The notes: generated from the letters alone by a model not told the origin. Shown: positions 26,542 through 35,528, counted from the stretch's first letter. The stretch is DNA of 64,000 nt from Bradyrhizobium sp. AT1 (GCF_001590795.1 NZ_JXDL01000001.1:3948314-4012313); one strand, 5' to 3'. Program-made: numbers and translations.

Positions 26542-26934
26542 CTACGCCCCGAGCCGCTTGTTGAACATCTCGACATTGACGAGCCCGCGCGCATGGCGGC
26601 CTTCGCCGAGCTTGCGCGTGCCCTCGAACGCCTCGACCTCGAAGCGGATGACGCGGCGCTCCACCGCGGTGACCTTCGCTGTGGTCCGCACCGTGGCGCC
26701 GACCAGGGCTGCTGCGAGATGGCGAATATCGACCTCGGTGCCGACGGTGACCCAGCCCGGCTGAAGCGCGGCGCGGATCGCATCGCCCGAGGTCATCTCC
26801 ATTTCCAGGATCATCATCGGCGTCGCGTAGACAAAAGGCATGCCGGGCACGAAATGCCCGACCGTGCGCTCCGCCGGGACCACCAGCGTGCGCTCGGCGC
26901 TCATGCCGATGGTGATGAAATCGCGTGCGTCCAT
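26542..26934 (-). CDS. Hotdog thioesterase, fluoroacetyl-CoA thioesterase-like
   Basis: 130-aa single-domain hotdog protein. VGHFVPGMPFVYATPMMILEME near residues 25-46 contains the Thr-Pro/Glu region seen in FlK-type thioesterases, and EGRHARGLVNVEMF closes the fold. Family members cleave short acyl-CoA esters; most are not fluoroacetate-specific. ATG 26934 begins MDARDFITIG; the longer frame from 26997 reads into a repeat and is rejected. Convergent with proC. Confidence 0.83.
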   Translation of the reverse strand: MDARDFITIGMSAERTLVVPAERTVGHFVPGMPFVYATPMMILEMEMTSGDAIRAALQPGWVTVGTEVDIRHLAAALVGATVRTTAKVTAVERRVIRFEVEAFEGTRKLGEGRHARGLVNVEMFNKRLGA

Positions 26935-26952
26935 GGTGGCCTCAAACTCCGC

Positions 26953-27106
26953 TGTCGTCCCGGACAAGCGAAGCGCAGATCCGGGACCCATAACCACAGG
27001 ACTGAGTTTGGCGAAGGCTCGGAGTTACCAGCTCGCGCCATAACCACGCCCTGTGGTTATGGGTCTCCGCGCCCGTGCGCAATTGCGCACTAGGCGGGGA
27101 CGACAC
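26953..27106. repeat. Dispersed repeat, family E, copy 2, with nested palindromes
   Basis: Begins TGTCGTCCCGGAC and ends GGGGACGACAC. Inside, CCATAACCACAGG (26988-27000) and CCTGTGGTTATGG (27050-27062) form a perfect 13-bp inverted repeat, with another CCATAACCAC copy between them, and a 16-bp perfect palindrome GTGCGCAATTGCGCAC lies at 27075-27090. It is between the minus-strand tautomerase and thioesterase genes. Confidence 0.75.
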
Positions 27107-27130
27107 CTGTTATTGCCGCACCAGCGCTGG

Positions 27131-27334
27131 CTACTTCTTCGCCGCTGCCGCGCGCTCCACGAAGGTCTTGCCGCCCTTCATCTTGTGGCGGAGCGGGGCT
27201 TCGTTGATCTGGATGACGACGGCATCGGCGTCGACGCCGAGATTCTTCACCAGCGCCTGCGTGATGTCGCGCATCATGCCGGCCTTCTGCTCGTCGGTGC
27301 GGCCCTCGGCCATGCTGACGGTGATCTCAGGCAT
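27131..27334 (-). CDS. 4-oxalocrotonate tautomerase family protein
   Basis: 67-aa protein MPEITVSMAEGRT..., with Pro directly after the initiator Met; in this family Met is removed and Pro1 acts as the general base. The size and the strand-helix-strand pattern with HKMKGGK near residue 49 fit the tautomerase superfamily. The Arg11-like residue is at R12 of the precursor. Physiological substrate unknown. It is downstream of hisS on the minus strand, separated by a family D palindrome. Confidence 0.87.
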   Translation of the reverse strand: MPEITVSMAEGRTDEQKAGMMRDITQALVKNLGVDADAVVIQINEAPLRHKMKGGKTFVERAAAAKK

Positions 27335-27356
27335 CGTTCTCTCCCTCTTCTCTCAC

Positions 27357-27440
27357 CGTCATGGCCGGGCTCGTCCCCGCCATCCACGGTCTTCGCTATC
27401 AAACAAGACGTGGATGCCCGGGACAAGCCCGAGCATGACG
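27357..27440. repeat. Dispersed palindromic repeat, family D, copy 1
   Basis: CGTCATGGCCGGGCTCGTCC ... ATCCACG / CGTGGAT ... GGGACAAGCCCGAGCATGACG. Matches the element at 50124-50208. Lies between hisS and the tautomerase gene. Confidence 0.87.
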
Positions 27441-27454
27441 ACGCCAGTGAATAG

Positions 27455-28975
27455 CTAGCCCCAGCTCACGTCATGGCGGGCCAGGACCTCGCGCACTTTC
27501 GCGACGAGATCGGCTTCGCTGCACGAGAACTGCGCCGGCCGGCTCTCGCGCCATTCCTGGTTGGAGGCGATCGCGGCGGCCGCTTTGGCGCCTTCGATCA
27601 GGTCCTTGATCTGCAGCTCGCCGCGCGCTTTTTCATCCGAGCCCTGGATGATCACACAGGGACTGTTGCGGCGGTCGGCGTATTTGAGCTGGTTGCCCAT
27701 GTTCTTGGGATTGCCGAGATAGAGCTCGGCGCGGATGCCCGCGGTGCGCAAGGACGCCACCATCTTCTGATAGTCGGCGACGCGGTCGCGATCGAACACG
27801 GTGACGACGACGGGGCCGAATTCGGGCCGCGTGTCGAGCTTGCCGAGCAAGGTCAACGCGGCCTGGAGGCGCGACACGCCGATCGAGAATCCAGTCGCCG
27901 GCACCGGCTCGCCGCGGAAGCGCGAGACGAGGCCATCGTAACGACCACCGCCGCCGACCGAGCCGAACCGCACCGGGCGGCCCTTCTCGTCCTTGGTCTC
28001 GAGCAGCAGTTCGACCTCGTAGACCGGGCCGGTGTAATATTCGAGGCCGCGCACGACGGACGGATCGATCTTGATGCGATCCGCACCATAGCCCGACGCC
28101 GTGACCAGCTTTGCAATCTCTTCCAGCTCGCTCACGCCGGCCTGACCGACCTGGCTCTTGGCGAGATAGGTTTCCGCCGCGGCAATGGCCTCTTTCCAAT
28201 CCTCGCGTGGCTTGGTGATGGCGAGAACGACGTCAGCATCCGCTTCGCTGAGATTGGCGCCCTTGGTGAAGTCGCCCTTGCCTTCCTCGCCGCCATCCCA
28301 GCGTCCGGGGCCGAGCAGCTTGCGCACTTCGTCGGCGGAGAATTTGTCGAGCTTGTCGATCGCGCGCAGCACGGTCAGCCTGCGCGCGGCGTTCTCGTCG
28401 CCACCGAGCCCGATGGATTCCAGAACGCCGTCGAGCACTTTGCGGTTGTTGACCTTCACGACATAGGAACCGCGCGCGATGCCGAGCGCTTCCATCGTGT
28501 CCGCGGCCATCATGCAGATCTCGGCGTCCGCCGCCGGCGTCGCCGAGCCCACCGTGTCGGCGTCGAACTGCATGAACTGGCGGAAGCGGCCGGGACCGGG
28601 CTTTTCGTTGCGGAAGACATAGCCGACACGGTAGCTGCGATAGGGCAGGACGAGCGCGTCGGTGCCGTAGCGCTCGCCGACATAGCGGGCGAGCGGCGCT
28701 GTCAGATCGTAGCGCAGGCTGATCCACTGCTCGTCGTCGTCCTGGAACGAGAACACGCCCTCGTTCGGACGGTCCTGATCGGGCAGGAATTTGCCGAGCG
28801 CGTCGGTGTATTCCATCGCCGGTGTCTCCACCGGCTCGAAGCCGTAGAGCTCGTAGACGGCGCGGATCTTCTCGACCATCTCGCGCGTCGCCCGGATCGC
28901 GGCAGGGTCGCGATCCTCGAGTCCGCGCGGCAGGCGCGCCTTCAGTTTCTGCGGTTTTTTGGGTTTCTCGGCCAT
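27455..28975 (-). CDS. hisS: Histidyl-tRNA synthetase (divergent alphaproteobacterial type)
   Basis: 506-aa class II synthetase charging tRNA-His. Motif 2 reads [20 protein letters not shown] near residue 121, [13 protein letters not shown] near 88, a histidine-binding [16 protein letters not shown] near 312, and motif 3 [13 protein letters not shown] near 368. It is about 80 residues longer than E. coli HisRS because of a helical insert near 195-290. This combination matches the group of alphaproteobacterial HisRS known to serve a tRNA-His lacking the usual G-1 base; that link is from family knowledge, not from this window. Confidence 0.95.
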   Translation of the reverse strand: MAEKPKKPQKLKARLPRGLEDRDPAAIRATREMVEKIRAVYELYGFEPVETPAMEYTDALGKFLPDQDRPNEGVFSFQDDDEQWISLRYDLTAPLARYVGERYGTDALVLPYRSYRVGYVFRNEKPGPGRFRQFMQFDADTVGSATPAADAEICMMAADTMEALGIARGSYVVKVNNRKVLDGVLESIGLGGDENAARRLTVLRAIDKLDKFSADEVRKLLGPGRWDGGEEGKGDFTKGANLSEADADVVLAITKPREDWKEAIAAAETYLAKSQVGQAGVSELEEIAKLVTASGYGADRIKIDPSVVRGLEYYTGPVYEVELLLETKDEKGRPVRFGSVGGGGRYDGLVSRFRGEPVPATGFSIGVSRLQAALTLLGKLDTRPEFGPVVVTVFDRDRVADYQKMVASLRTAGIRAELYLGNPKNMGNQLKYADRRNSPCVIIQGSDEKARGELQIKDLIEGAKAAAAIASNQEWRESRPAQFSCSEADLVAKVREVLARHDVSWG

Positions 28976-29015
28976 GCGCGGCGTTTACCAGCCGGGGCGC
29001 GAGGCGGCAACTGCC

Positions 29016-29540
29016 CTACGGCTGCTCCATCCGCGCCCGGAGCGCGTCGGCATCGGCTTTCGGCATGGATTTGAGCAGTGGCTTGATGGTTTCGCCGCCG
29101 ACGATCTTGCCGTTGCGCATGAACATCCAGTCTGAGATGTCGGCCTCGGCGAACTTCACCTCCTCGCCTGCCCGCCTGCCTGGGAGGTCGCGCGGCTCGT
29201 TGGCGAACCGGCCGGAATAGCTGCCGCTGGGCAGCTTCTTCACCTCGGCGATCCAGATGTGCTCCCCGCCCTTGCGGGTGGAAAAGTGCACCTTGAGGGA
29301 ATGTCCGGTCTCCGACGGCTTTGGCGCGTCATAGGAGGCCCAGAAGGTGACAAGCGAGCTACGGGCGCGCGCGATCGCAGCATTCATCTCGGGATCGGCG
29401 GTCCGCACGTCAATGACGGGGGATCGGTCTTCGGCCGAAACCTCGGGCGGAGGGCTGATGGTCAGGATGCCGAGCACGCAAGCACCGGTGATGCCGACGA
29501 GAACGATCCATTTCAGGGGCTGGGAGAGCCTTGTTGCCAT
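29016..29540 (-). CDS. DUF2314 domain-containing exported protein
   Basis: 174-aa protein with an N-terminal hydrophobic segment (WIVLVGITGACVLGILTI) acting as a signal peptide or membrane anchor. The rest matches DUF2314 (YegJ-like): WASYDAPKPSETGHSLKVHF near residue 68, EHIWIAEVKKL near 93 and DWMFMRNGKIVGGETIKPLL near 136. Function of the family is unknown. It lies 41 bp upstream of hisS on the same strand and might be in its transcription unit. Confidence 0.85.
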   Translation of the reverse strand: MATRLSQPLKWIVLVGITGACVLGILTISPPPEVSAEDRSPVIDVRTADPEMNAAIARARSSLVTFWASYDAPKPSETGHSLKVHFSTRKGGEHIWIAEVKKLPSGSYSGRFANEPRDLPGRRAGEEVKFAEADISDWMFMRNGKIVGGETIKPLLKSMPKADADALRARMEQP

Positions 29541-29631
29541 GATCGCGATATCCAGGACGACGTGATGTGTTCTGGCTTTGTCGCGGAGTTATGGCGATGC
29601 GTTCAGTGCACGAAAAGCCACTGGCATTGCG

Positions 29632-29664
29632 CGTTTCCCCTCTCCTCGTGAGAGAGGGAAAACG
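29632..29664 (-). terminator. Hairpin after ilvE
   Basis: CGTTTCCCCTCTC and GAGAGAGGGAAAACG form a stem of about 13 bp with one mismatch, 14 bases past the ilvE stop on the minus strand. No long T-run follows, so termination is likely but not certain. Confidence 0.5.
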
Positions 29665-29677
29665 TTGTCGCTGCGGA

Positions 29678-30760
29678 TCAAAACACCTTGCGGATCCAGT
29701 TGTGCGGATCGTTGGTGCGGCCGTACTGGATATCGACGAGCTGCTTGCGCAGGCCCATGGCGACCGGGCCGGCAACGCCGCCAGAGATCTCGAAGTCGCC
29801 GCTGACCGAACGCACCTTGCCGATCGGCGAGATCACGGCCGCCGTGCCGCAGGCAAATGCTTCCTTGAGCTTGCCTGAGGCTGCATCCTTGCGCCACTGG
29901 TCGAGCGAATACGGCTCCTCGCGCACCGTCTTGCCGGCATCCTTGGCCAGCGCGATGATGGAATCGCGGGTGATACCGGGCAGGATGGTGCCGAGCGGCG
30001 GCGTGAGCAAGGAGCCGTCGTCGAACACGAAAAAGACGTTCATGCCGCCGAGCTCCTCGATATAGCGGCGCTCGATCGCGTCGAGGAAGACGACCTGATC
30101 GCAGCCGTGCTGCATCGCCTCGGCCTGCGCGCGCAGGCTCGCGGCGTAATTGCCGCCGCATTTGACGGCACCAGTGCCGCCGACCGCTGCGCGCGTGTAA
30201 TTCTCCGACACCCAGATCGAGACCGGCGCGGGCCCGCCCTTGAAGTACGAGCCGACAGGCGAGGCGATCACCGCAAAAATGTATTCGGACGACGGCTTGA
30301 CGCCGAGGAAGGTCTCGCTCGCGATCATGAAGGGGCGCAGGTAAAGGCTGCCCTCGCCGCCCGGCATCCAGGCGCGGTCGATGCGCACAACCTGCTCGAC
30401 CGCCTCGATGAAGACGTCCTCGGGCAACTGCGCCATCGCCATGCGATCCGCCGAATCCCTGAAGCGCCGCGCATTGGCGTCGGGGCGGAACAGGTTCACA
30501 CCGCCGTCGTCGCGCTTGTAGGCTTTCAGACCCTCAAAGATCTCCTGCGCGTAGTGCAGGACGGCGCCGGCCGGATCCATCTGGAAGTTGGCGCGCGCCT
30601 CGATCTTCGCCTCGTACCAGCCGCCCTTGGCCTGGTTGTAGCGGACGATCGCCATGTGATCGGTGAAGACCCGCCCGAAGCCGGGGTCCACCAGCTTGGC
30701 GACGCGGTCCTTTTCGGGAGTCGGATTGGATGCGGGCTGGATGTCGAATGTCATGCTCAT
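29678..30760 (-). CDS. ilvE: Branched-chain amino acid aminotransferase
   Basis: 360-aa class IV PLP aminotransferase catalysing the last step of Leu, Ile and Val synthesis. The PLP Lys lies in AVKCGGNYAASLRAQ near residue 202, with YIEELGGMNVFFVF near 238 and GTILPGITRDSI near 262 as family landmarks. Two ATGs (30760 and 30754) compete; AAGGAC is better spaced for the second. The gene is divergent from the MarR/response-regulator/kinase operon with a 338-bp shared upstream region. Confidence 0.95.
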   Translation of the reverse strand: MSMTFDIQPASNPTPEKDRVAKLVDPGFGRVFTDHMAIVRYNQAKGGWYEAKIEARANFQMDPAGAVLHYAQEIFEGLKAYKRDDGGVNLFRPDANARRFRDSADRMAMAQLPEDVFIEAVEQVVRIDRAWMPGGEGSLYLRPFMIASETFLGVKPSSEYIFAVIASPVGSYFKGGPAPVSIWVSENYTRAAVGGTGAVKCGGNYAASLRAQAEAMQHGCDQVVFLDAIERRYIEELGGMNVFFVFDDGSLLTPPLGTILPGITRDSIIALAKDAGKTVREEPYSLDQWRKDAASGKLKEAFACGTAAVISPIGKVRSVSGDFEISGGVAGPVAMGLRKQLVDIQYGRTNDPHNWIRKVF

Positions 30761-31098
30761 GTCCTTGGCTCCCGCTGCCGGTATCGGCGCTGTTCTGGCA
30801 CCGGCCGCCCTGTTTTGGGCCGGCTGGCTTCATTAGGTGTCTGGCTGAACCACCGCCAGCCTTGTTACGGCCGGTTTCCCGTGGCCAGCATGTCGCCGAG
30901 GACATGCTTTTGCGGAACGCGGAAGTCCAGTATGTTTTGCCGAAATGCCGCTCGACAATCGCACGGTAGACCTGCTCCGGCCGTCGTCGCCTGTCCGGCT
31001 CTTTCCGCCGTCCTTGCTTCGACGCCGCCCGCCGCGAAACGATCTAAAGTTTCGTGCGGGTCGATCGTTTTGTAACATTGAACCCAAGATACGTCAAT
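30761..31098. other. Divergent regulatory region between ilvE and the MarR-type gene
   Basis: No gene seen in these 338 bp. Two clean inverted repeats stand out: GCATGTC-GCCGAG-GACATGC (30888-30907) and CGAAAC-GATCTAAA-GTTTCG (31035-31054), the latter about 45 bp before the MarR-type start, where an autoregulatory operator would be expected. The last 60 bp are AT-rich and should hold the promoter for the plus-strand operon. Confidence 0.45.
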
Positions 31099-31638
31099 AT
31101 GCCTGACATAAATTTCGCGACTTCCTCTCACGACGCCGCCGAGCCCAGGCCGGCCGCAGACGATGGAGGCAATTTGCGCTGGGATATCATCGAGCTACTG
31201 TTCTTCGCCTATCGCGACTTCGTCGGCGATCCCGACCAGGAGCTGGAGGCTTTCGGCTTCGGCCGGGCCCATCACCGGGTCATGCACTTCGTCTACCGCT
31301 ATCCCGGCCTCAAGGTCGCTGATTTGCTCGATGTCCTGCGCATCACCAAGCAGTCGCTCGGCCGTGTGCTCAAGCAGCTCCTGGACGAGGGCTACATCGT
31401 GCAGAAGACCGGCGACAACGACCGCCGCCAGCGCCTGCTCTACGCGACGCCGAAAGGCGAAACTCTGGTGCAGAAGCTGGCCGGTCTGCAGACCACGCGG
31501 ATCACCAAGGCGCTCGCCGAGATGAGCCCGCAGGATGCCGAGACGGTCAAGCGTTTCCTCCGTGCGATGATCGATCGGGACGATCCGGACAAGGTGCTCG
31601 AGACGATCTTCGCTTCCGTCAACAACGCCAAGGAGTGA
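31099..31638 (+). CDS. MarR-family transcriptional regulator (PetP-like)
   Basis: 179-aa winged-helix regulator. HHRVMHFVYRYPGLKVADLL near residue 57 and ITKQSLGRVLKQLLDEGYI near 81 form the helix-turn-helix, and DNDRRQRLLYATPKG near 106 is the MarR wing. It is followed two bases after its stop by an OmpR-type response regulator and then a histidine kinase. MarR next to an OmpR-type regulator in this order resembles petP-petR of Rhodobacter capsulatus. ATG 31099 (MPDINF) is preferred over an in-frame start at 31054. Confidence 0.9.
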   Translation: MPDINFATSSHDAAEPRPAADDGGNLRWDIIELLFFAYRDFVGDPDQELEAFGFGRAHHRVMHFVYRYPGLKVADLLDVLRITKQSLGRVLKQLLDEGYIVQKTGDNDRRQRLLYATPKGETLVQKLAGLQTTRITKALAEMSPQDAETVKRFLRAMIDRDDPDKVLETIFASVNNAKE

Positions 31639-31640
31639 CC

Positions 31641-32366
31641 GTGCCGCTCGCTGCCACTCTCGCCCGCCCGCCGGCGCGCCCGGCCGACGACGCGCCGCAT
31701 CTGCTGCTCGTCGACGACGACCGCCGCATCCGCGATCTGCTCTCGCGCTTCCTCGCGGCAGAGGGCTACCGCGTCACCACCGCCGCAAGCGCCGGCGATG
31801 CACGGTCGAAATTGCTGGGTCTGCATTTCGACCTCTTGATCCTCGACGTGATGATGCCCGGCGAGACCGGCTTCGATCTCGCCCGCTTCATCCGGACCTC
31901 CTCCTCGGTGCCGATCGTGATGCTGACGGCGCGCCATGAAGCTGAGGCCCGCATCGAGGGCCTGCAGATCGGCGCCGACGACTACGTGGCCAAACCGTTC
32001 GAGCCGCGCGAGCTGGCGTTGCGCATCAACAACATCCTCAAGCGCGCCGCCCCGCCGCCGCAGGCCGCGACGATCGAGAAGATCGCCTTCGGTCCCTACA
32101 TCTACCATCTCGACCGCGGGGAGCTGCGCCAAGGCGAGGAGGTCATCCACCTCACCGACCGCGAGCGCGAGATGCTGCGCATTCTCTCGGAGACGCCGGG
32201 CGAGACCGTGCCGCGCAGTGCGCTGACCGGCAATGGCAGCGTCAACGAGCGCGCCGTCGACGTGCAGATCAACCGCTTGCGGCGCAAGATCGAGACAGAC
32301 CCCGCCAATCCGCTGTTCCTCCAGGCGGTGCGCGGCATCGGCTACCGCCTGGTGGCCTCGCCATAG
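31641..32366 (+). CDS. OmpR/PhoB-type response regulator (PetR-like)
   Basis: 241-aa two-component regulator: receiver domain (about 19-140) with acidic DDD at 25-27, phospho-acceptor Asp near 69 in LLILDVMMPGE, Thr near 96 and Lys near 118, then a C-terminal winged helix ending in VRGIGYRLV. AGGAG at 31631-31635 supports the GTG at 31641; a GTG two codons earlier overlaps the previous stop. It is in one operon with the MarR-type gene and the kinase, which is its probable partner. Confidence 0.92.
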   Translation: MPLAATLARPPARPADDAPHLLLVDDDRRIRDLLSRFLAAEGYRVTTAASAGDARSKLLGLHFDLLILDVMMPGETGFDLARFIRTSSSVPIVMLTARHEAEARIEGLQIGADDYVAKPFEPRELALRINNILKRAAPPPQAATIEKIAFGPYIYHLDRGELRQGEEVIHLTDREREMLRILSETPGETVPRSALTGNGSVNERAVDVQINRLRRKIETDPANPLFLQAVRGIGYRLVASP

Positions 32367-32385
32367 ATCAAGTGAAGCGCGCCAG

Positions 32386-33774
32386 ATGAGCACGATCGAT
32401 ACCGGCCTGACGCTGTTGAAGAGCGCCGCCGGCCGAGTCTCCGCCGTCAATGGCTGGATGGGCAATGCGTTCAAGGGCTGGATGCCGACCGGCCTCTACG
32501 CCCGCGCGCTCCTCATCATGATCGTGCCGATGGTGGTGCTGCAATCGGTCGTCGCCTTCGTGTTCATGGAGCGGCACTGGAACACGGTGACGCGCAGATT
32601 GTCCGCCGCGGTGGTGCAGGACATCGCCGCGCTGATCGACGTCTACAAGGGCTATCCGCAGGACAAGGATCGCACCGAGATCCGCCGCATCGCGCAGCAG
32701 CGCCTCGGCCTCGTGGTCGACTTCCTGCCCGCCGGCGACATGCCGCCGCCGGGACCAAAGCCGTTCTTCTCGCTGCTCGACCAGACGCTGTCGGTGCAGC
32801 TCGGCCGCCAGATCGGACGCTCGTTCTGGATCGATACGGTCGGCCGCTCCAATCTGGTCGAGATCCGCATCCAGCTCGACGATGCCGTGATGCGGGTGTT
32901 CGCGCAGCGCAGCGCCGCCTATGCCTCGAACTCGGAGATCTTCCTGTTCTGGATGGTCGGCACGTCGTCGATCCTGCTGATCGTCGCGGTGCTGTTCCTG
33001 CGCAACCAGATCAAGCCGATCCTGCGCCTTGCCGACGCTGCCGAAAGTTTTGGCAAGGGCCGCGAGGCGCCGAACTTCAGGCCGCGCGGCGCGCGCGAGG
33101 TACGGCGCGCCTCCGTCGCCTTCCTCGAGATGAAGTCGCGCATCGAGCGCACCATGGAGCAGCGCACCGCGATGCTCGCCGGCGTCAGCCACGATCTGCG
33201 CACCATCCTGACCCGCTTCAAGCTCGAGCTGGCGCTGATCGGCGACAGCCCCGAGCTCGAGGGCATGCGCAAGGACGTCGACGAGATGTCGATGATGCTG
33301 GAAGATTACCTCGCCTTTGCGCGCGGCGATTCCGGCGAGCAGTCGCAGCCGACCGACATGGCGCAGGCGCTCGAGGAGCTGCGCGGCGACGCCGAACGCC
33401 ATGGCCATACCGCGACCGTTGCCTTCCACGGCCTGCCCGTCGTGACGGTGAAACCGGCGTCGTTCAAGCGCTGCCTCGCCAACCTCGTCACCAACGCGGC
33501 GCGTTACGGCAAGAGCATCGCCATCACCGGCCAGCGCGATCACCGTTATTTGACCGTCACGATCGACGACGACGGGCCGGGCATTCCCACGCATCTGCGC
33601 GAAGAAGTGTTCAAGCCGTTCCTGCGGCTGGACAACGCTCGCAACCAGGACGAGGGCGGCACGGGCCTTGGCCTCGCCATCGCCCGCGACATCGCCCGCT
33701 CCCACGGCGGCGACATCACGCTGGGCGACAGTCCGATGGGGGGATTGAGGGCGAGCGTGCGGATTCCGGTGTAG
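32386..33774 (+). CDS. EnvZ-like sensor histidine kinase
   Basis: 462-aa membrane kinase. Helices at about 41-61 and 184-206 enclose a periplasmic domain of about 120 residues; a HAMP-like linker follows, then the H box VSHDLRT with phospho-accepting His269, an N box NLVTNAARYGK, and the G-rich ATP lid EGGTGLGLAIARD. It starts 19 bp after the response regulator and presumably phosphorylates it. The signal sensed is unknown. A family A palindrome follows the stop. Confidence 0.93.
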   Translation: MSTIDTGLTLLKSAAGRVSAVNGWMGNAFKGWMPTGLYARALLIMIVPMVVLQSVVAFVFMERHWNTVTRRLSAAVVQDIAALIDVYKGYPQDKDRTEIRRIAQQRLGLVVDFLPAGDMPPPGPKPFFSLLDQTLSVQLGRQIGRSFWIDTVGRSNLVEIRIQLDDAVMRVFAQRSAAYASNSEIFLFWMVGTSSILLIVAVLFLRNQIKPILRLADAAESFGKGREAPNFRPRGAREVRRASVAFLEMKSRIERTMEQRTAMLAGVSHDLRTILTRFKLELALIGDSPELEGMRKDVDEMSMMLEDYLAFARGDSGEQSQPTDMAQALEELRGDAERHGHTATVAFHGLPVVTVKPASFKRCLANLVTNAARYGKSIAITGQRDHRYLTVTIDDDGPGIPTHLREEVFKPFLRLDNARNQDEGGTGLGLAIARDIARSHGGDITLGDSPMGGLRASVRIPV

Positions 33775-33785
33775 CCGAGCTGGCC

Positions 33786-33874
33786 GTAGCCCGGATGGAG
33801 CGCAGCGCAATCCGGGATTCTTTCTTCGCAACCGATACAAGGCCCCGGATTACGCTGCGCTCCATCCGGGCTAC
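33786..33874. repeat. Dispersed palindromic repeat, family A, copy 3
   Basis: GTAGCCCGGATGGAGCGCAG / CTGCGCTCCATCCGGGCTAC arms, between the convergent kinase and DUF3617 genes, where it could serve as a transcript-end hairpin for both. Confidence 0.88.
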
Positions 33875-33888
33875 GAACGCGCGAAGTT

Positions 33889-34416
33889 TTACTTCGGCAG
33901 CAGCGCTTTCAGCTTGTCCATGTCGCGCACGTTCATCTTGAAGCCGCCCGGCATCACGATGTCGCCGGGCTTCTGTTCCGGCTTGCAGGCCCCCAGCCAT
34001 TTGGCTTGCAGCGTCATGGTGGTATCGCGCCCCGCAGCGCCGGCGGCGCCGCCTTGCGCGTGTGAGGAGGTCTTCACCGTATAGGCCGAATTGAAATCGC
34101 CTGATATCTCGGCATGCGACGTCGTGCTGACGCCGGCGACGCTGCACTCGGAATCGCTGACATAGCCGGTTGCGGTCTTCTTGATCTCCTGCTTGGAGCA
34201 GATCTGCTTGGCCATCGGGGAGACGTTGTCGTTCATCTGCTTGTCGACGGTCTCGTCCGTGCAATGCTGCATGGTCATCTCGGGCACCGGCGAGCCTGAT
34301 GTGACCAGCTTCATTTCCCAAAGGCCGGCCTTGCGCACAGGCAGATCGTCGGCGCTGGCGCCGCCCGCCGCCACAAGGCAAAGCATCGAGCCGAGCAAAG
34401 CGAGTTTGCGCGTCAT
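33889..34416 (-). CDS. DUF3617 domain-containing exported protein
   Basis: 175-aa protein with a Sec signal peptide (MTRKLALLGSMLCLVAAGGA, cleavage after about residue 22). The mature part, with RKAGLWEMKL near residue 28, paired Cys (HCTDE, ICSKQ, SECSV) and a terminal strand region, fits DUF3617, a periplasmic family of unknown role. GGGAGC precedes the ATG at suitable spacing. It is the first of three neighbouring genes for small exported proteins. Confidence 0.85.
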   Translation of the reverse strand: MTRKLALLGSMLCLVAAGGASADDLPVRKAGLWEMKLVTSGSPVPEMTMQHCTDETVDKQMNDNVSPMAKQICSKQEIKKTATGYVSDSECSVAGVSTTSHAEISGDFNSAYTVKTSSHAQGGAAGAAGRDTTMTLQAKWLGACKPEQKPGDIVMPGGFKMNVRDMDKLKALLPK

Positions 34417-34460
34417 GCGAGAAGCTCCCGGCTGAGAGATCGAAGCGTTACGAGAACGCC

Positions 34461-34760
34461 TCAGTAGAGCGTGCGGATCGGCTGGGCGGCGGCGCCATAA
34501 GGCACCCAGCGGCAGGAGAACGAGATGTAACCGCCCTCATAGCCCTGCACCGCCAGGAATTTCACCACCTTGCCATAGCGCGCGCAGTGATCGACCGCGA
34601 CCTGCCGGGCATCGACCTGGGTCGCCATCGAATAGGCGATGATGCCGCCGGTGTCGTTGCCCTTGAACGGCGGCACATAGTCGGCGCGCGCCGGCTGGCT
34701 CGCCGTCATGCCCGAGACAACCAGGCAGGCAAGAAGGCCCGCGGCCGCAATGATTCGCAT
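34461..34760 (-). CDS. Small exported protein, function unknown
   Basis: 99-aa protein with a signal peptide (MRIIAAAGLLACLVVSGM, cleavage near ARA at about residue 26). The mature part has two Cys (DHCARYGK, FSCRWVPY) that may form a disulfide. ATG 34760 has GGAG eight bases before it, better than the GTG at 34769. Same strand as the DUF3617 gene, 44 bp upstream of it, so likely co-transcribed. Family not recognised. Confidence 0.75.
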   Translation of the reverse strand: MRIIAAAGLLACLVVSGMTASQPARADYVPPFKGNDTGGIIAYSMATQVDARQVAVDHCARYGKVVKFLAVQGYEGGYISFSCRWVPYGAAAQPIRTLY

Positions 34761-34946
34761 TCCCGTCACTCCAATTGGCTGGCCGCCAGTCTACGGTGCC
34801 GGGACGGAAGTGAAAAGAACCGAAGCCCTTCTGAGTGCGACGTTGTGGTCAACTCCTGGCGAAGTGTTGCCGCGCTGCACTTGACCTCCCCCGGCCTTCG
34901 CGGCACCGTCCAGCCTTCGCAAAGACTTCAGCAGTCCGGATTGACC

Positions 34947-35408
34947 ATGCGCGCCCCCTCCCAGAAATCGCTCCGCTTTGCCGCTTTGCTCGGCCTCATG
35001 TTCGGGGCGCTGTCGCTCGGCGAGGCCAGGGCCGCCAATCCACTGGAGCTGAACTTCTGGCTGAGCGGACCGCGCTATGACGGCACCGTCGCCGATTGCG
35101 AACGAGCGCTGCCGACGATCGCCACCCAGTTCTGGGAAAAGGAAAGCACGTTCTGGAATTCTTCTTTGAAGATCACCGGCTTCGCCGCCGTTCGCGAGAC
35201 CGCGTTCCGGCCCTGGCAGTCCGACAACATTCCGCGCCGCTATTGCAGCGCTGACGCCATGCTCACGGACGGCAAGGTCCGTAAGGTGCATTACTCGCTG
35301 ATCGAGGATGGTGGCTTCGCCGGCTACGGCAACGGTGTCGAGTGGTGCGTGGTCGGGGTTGACCGCAACTGGGCCTATAATCCGGCCTGCCGCGCCGCCA
35401 AGCCCTGA
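34947..35408 (+). CDS. Exported protein of unknown function
   Basis: 153-aa protein with a signal peptide (LRFAALLGLMFGALSLGEARA, cleavage near residue 29). The mature domain has four Cys (DCERALP, YCSADAM, WCVVG, ACRAAKP), suggesting two disulfides in the periplasm, and a FRPWQSDNIPRRYC segment. ATG 34947 begins the signal peptide; an in-frame extension from 34587 lies opposite another gene and is rejected. No family recognised. Confidence 0.76.
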   Translation: MRAPSQKSLRFAALLGLMFGALSLGEARAANPLELNFWLSGPRYDGTVADCERALPTIATQFWEKESTFWNSSLKITGFAAVRETAFRPWQSDNIPRRYCSADAMLTDGKVRKVHYSLIEDGGFAGYGNGVEWCVVGVDRNWAYNPACRAAKP

Positions 35409-35528
35409 TCAGGGAAGCCCTGATTCGGATCGCTCGGGGCGCCGAATGACCACCCCCTGAATTTTGTTCTTGAAATGTTCTTGTCGACTGCTAGGCTGCC
35501 GTGCACAGTCTAGTTGAGGGGCGTTGCC

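Noticed and set aside
25532..27106. Repeat pair flanking proC and the thioesterase gene as a composite mobile element
   Set aside because: No transposase and no target-site duplication is visible; the flanked genes are ordinary housekeeping types with matching composition.
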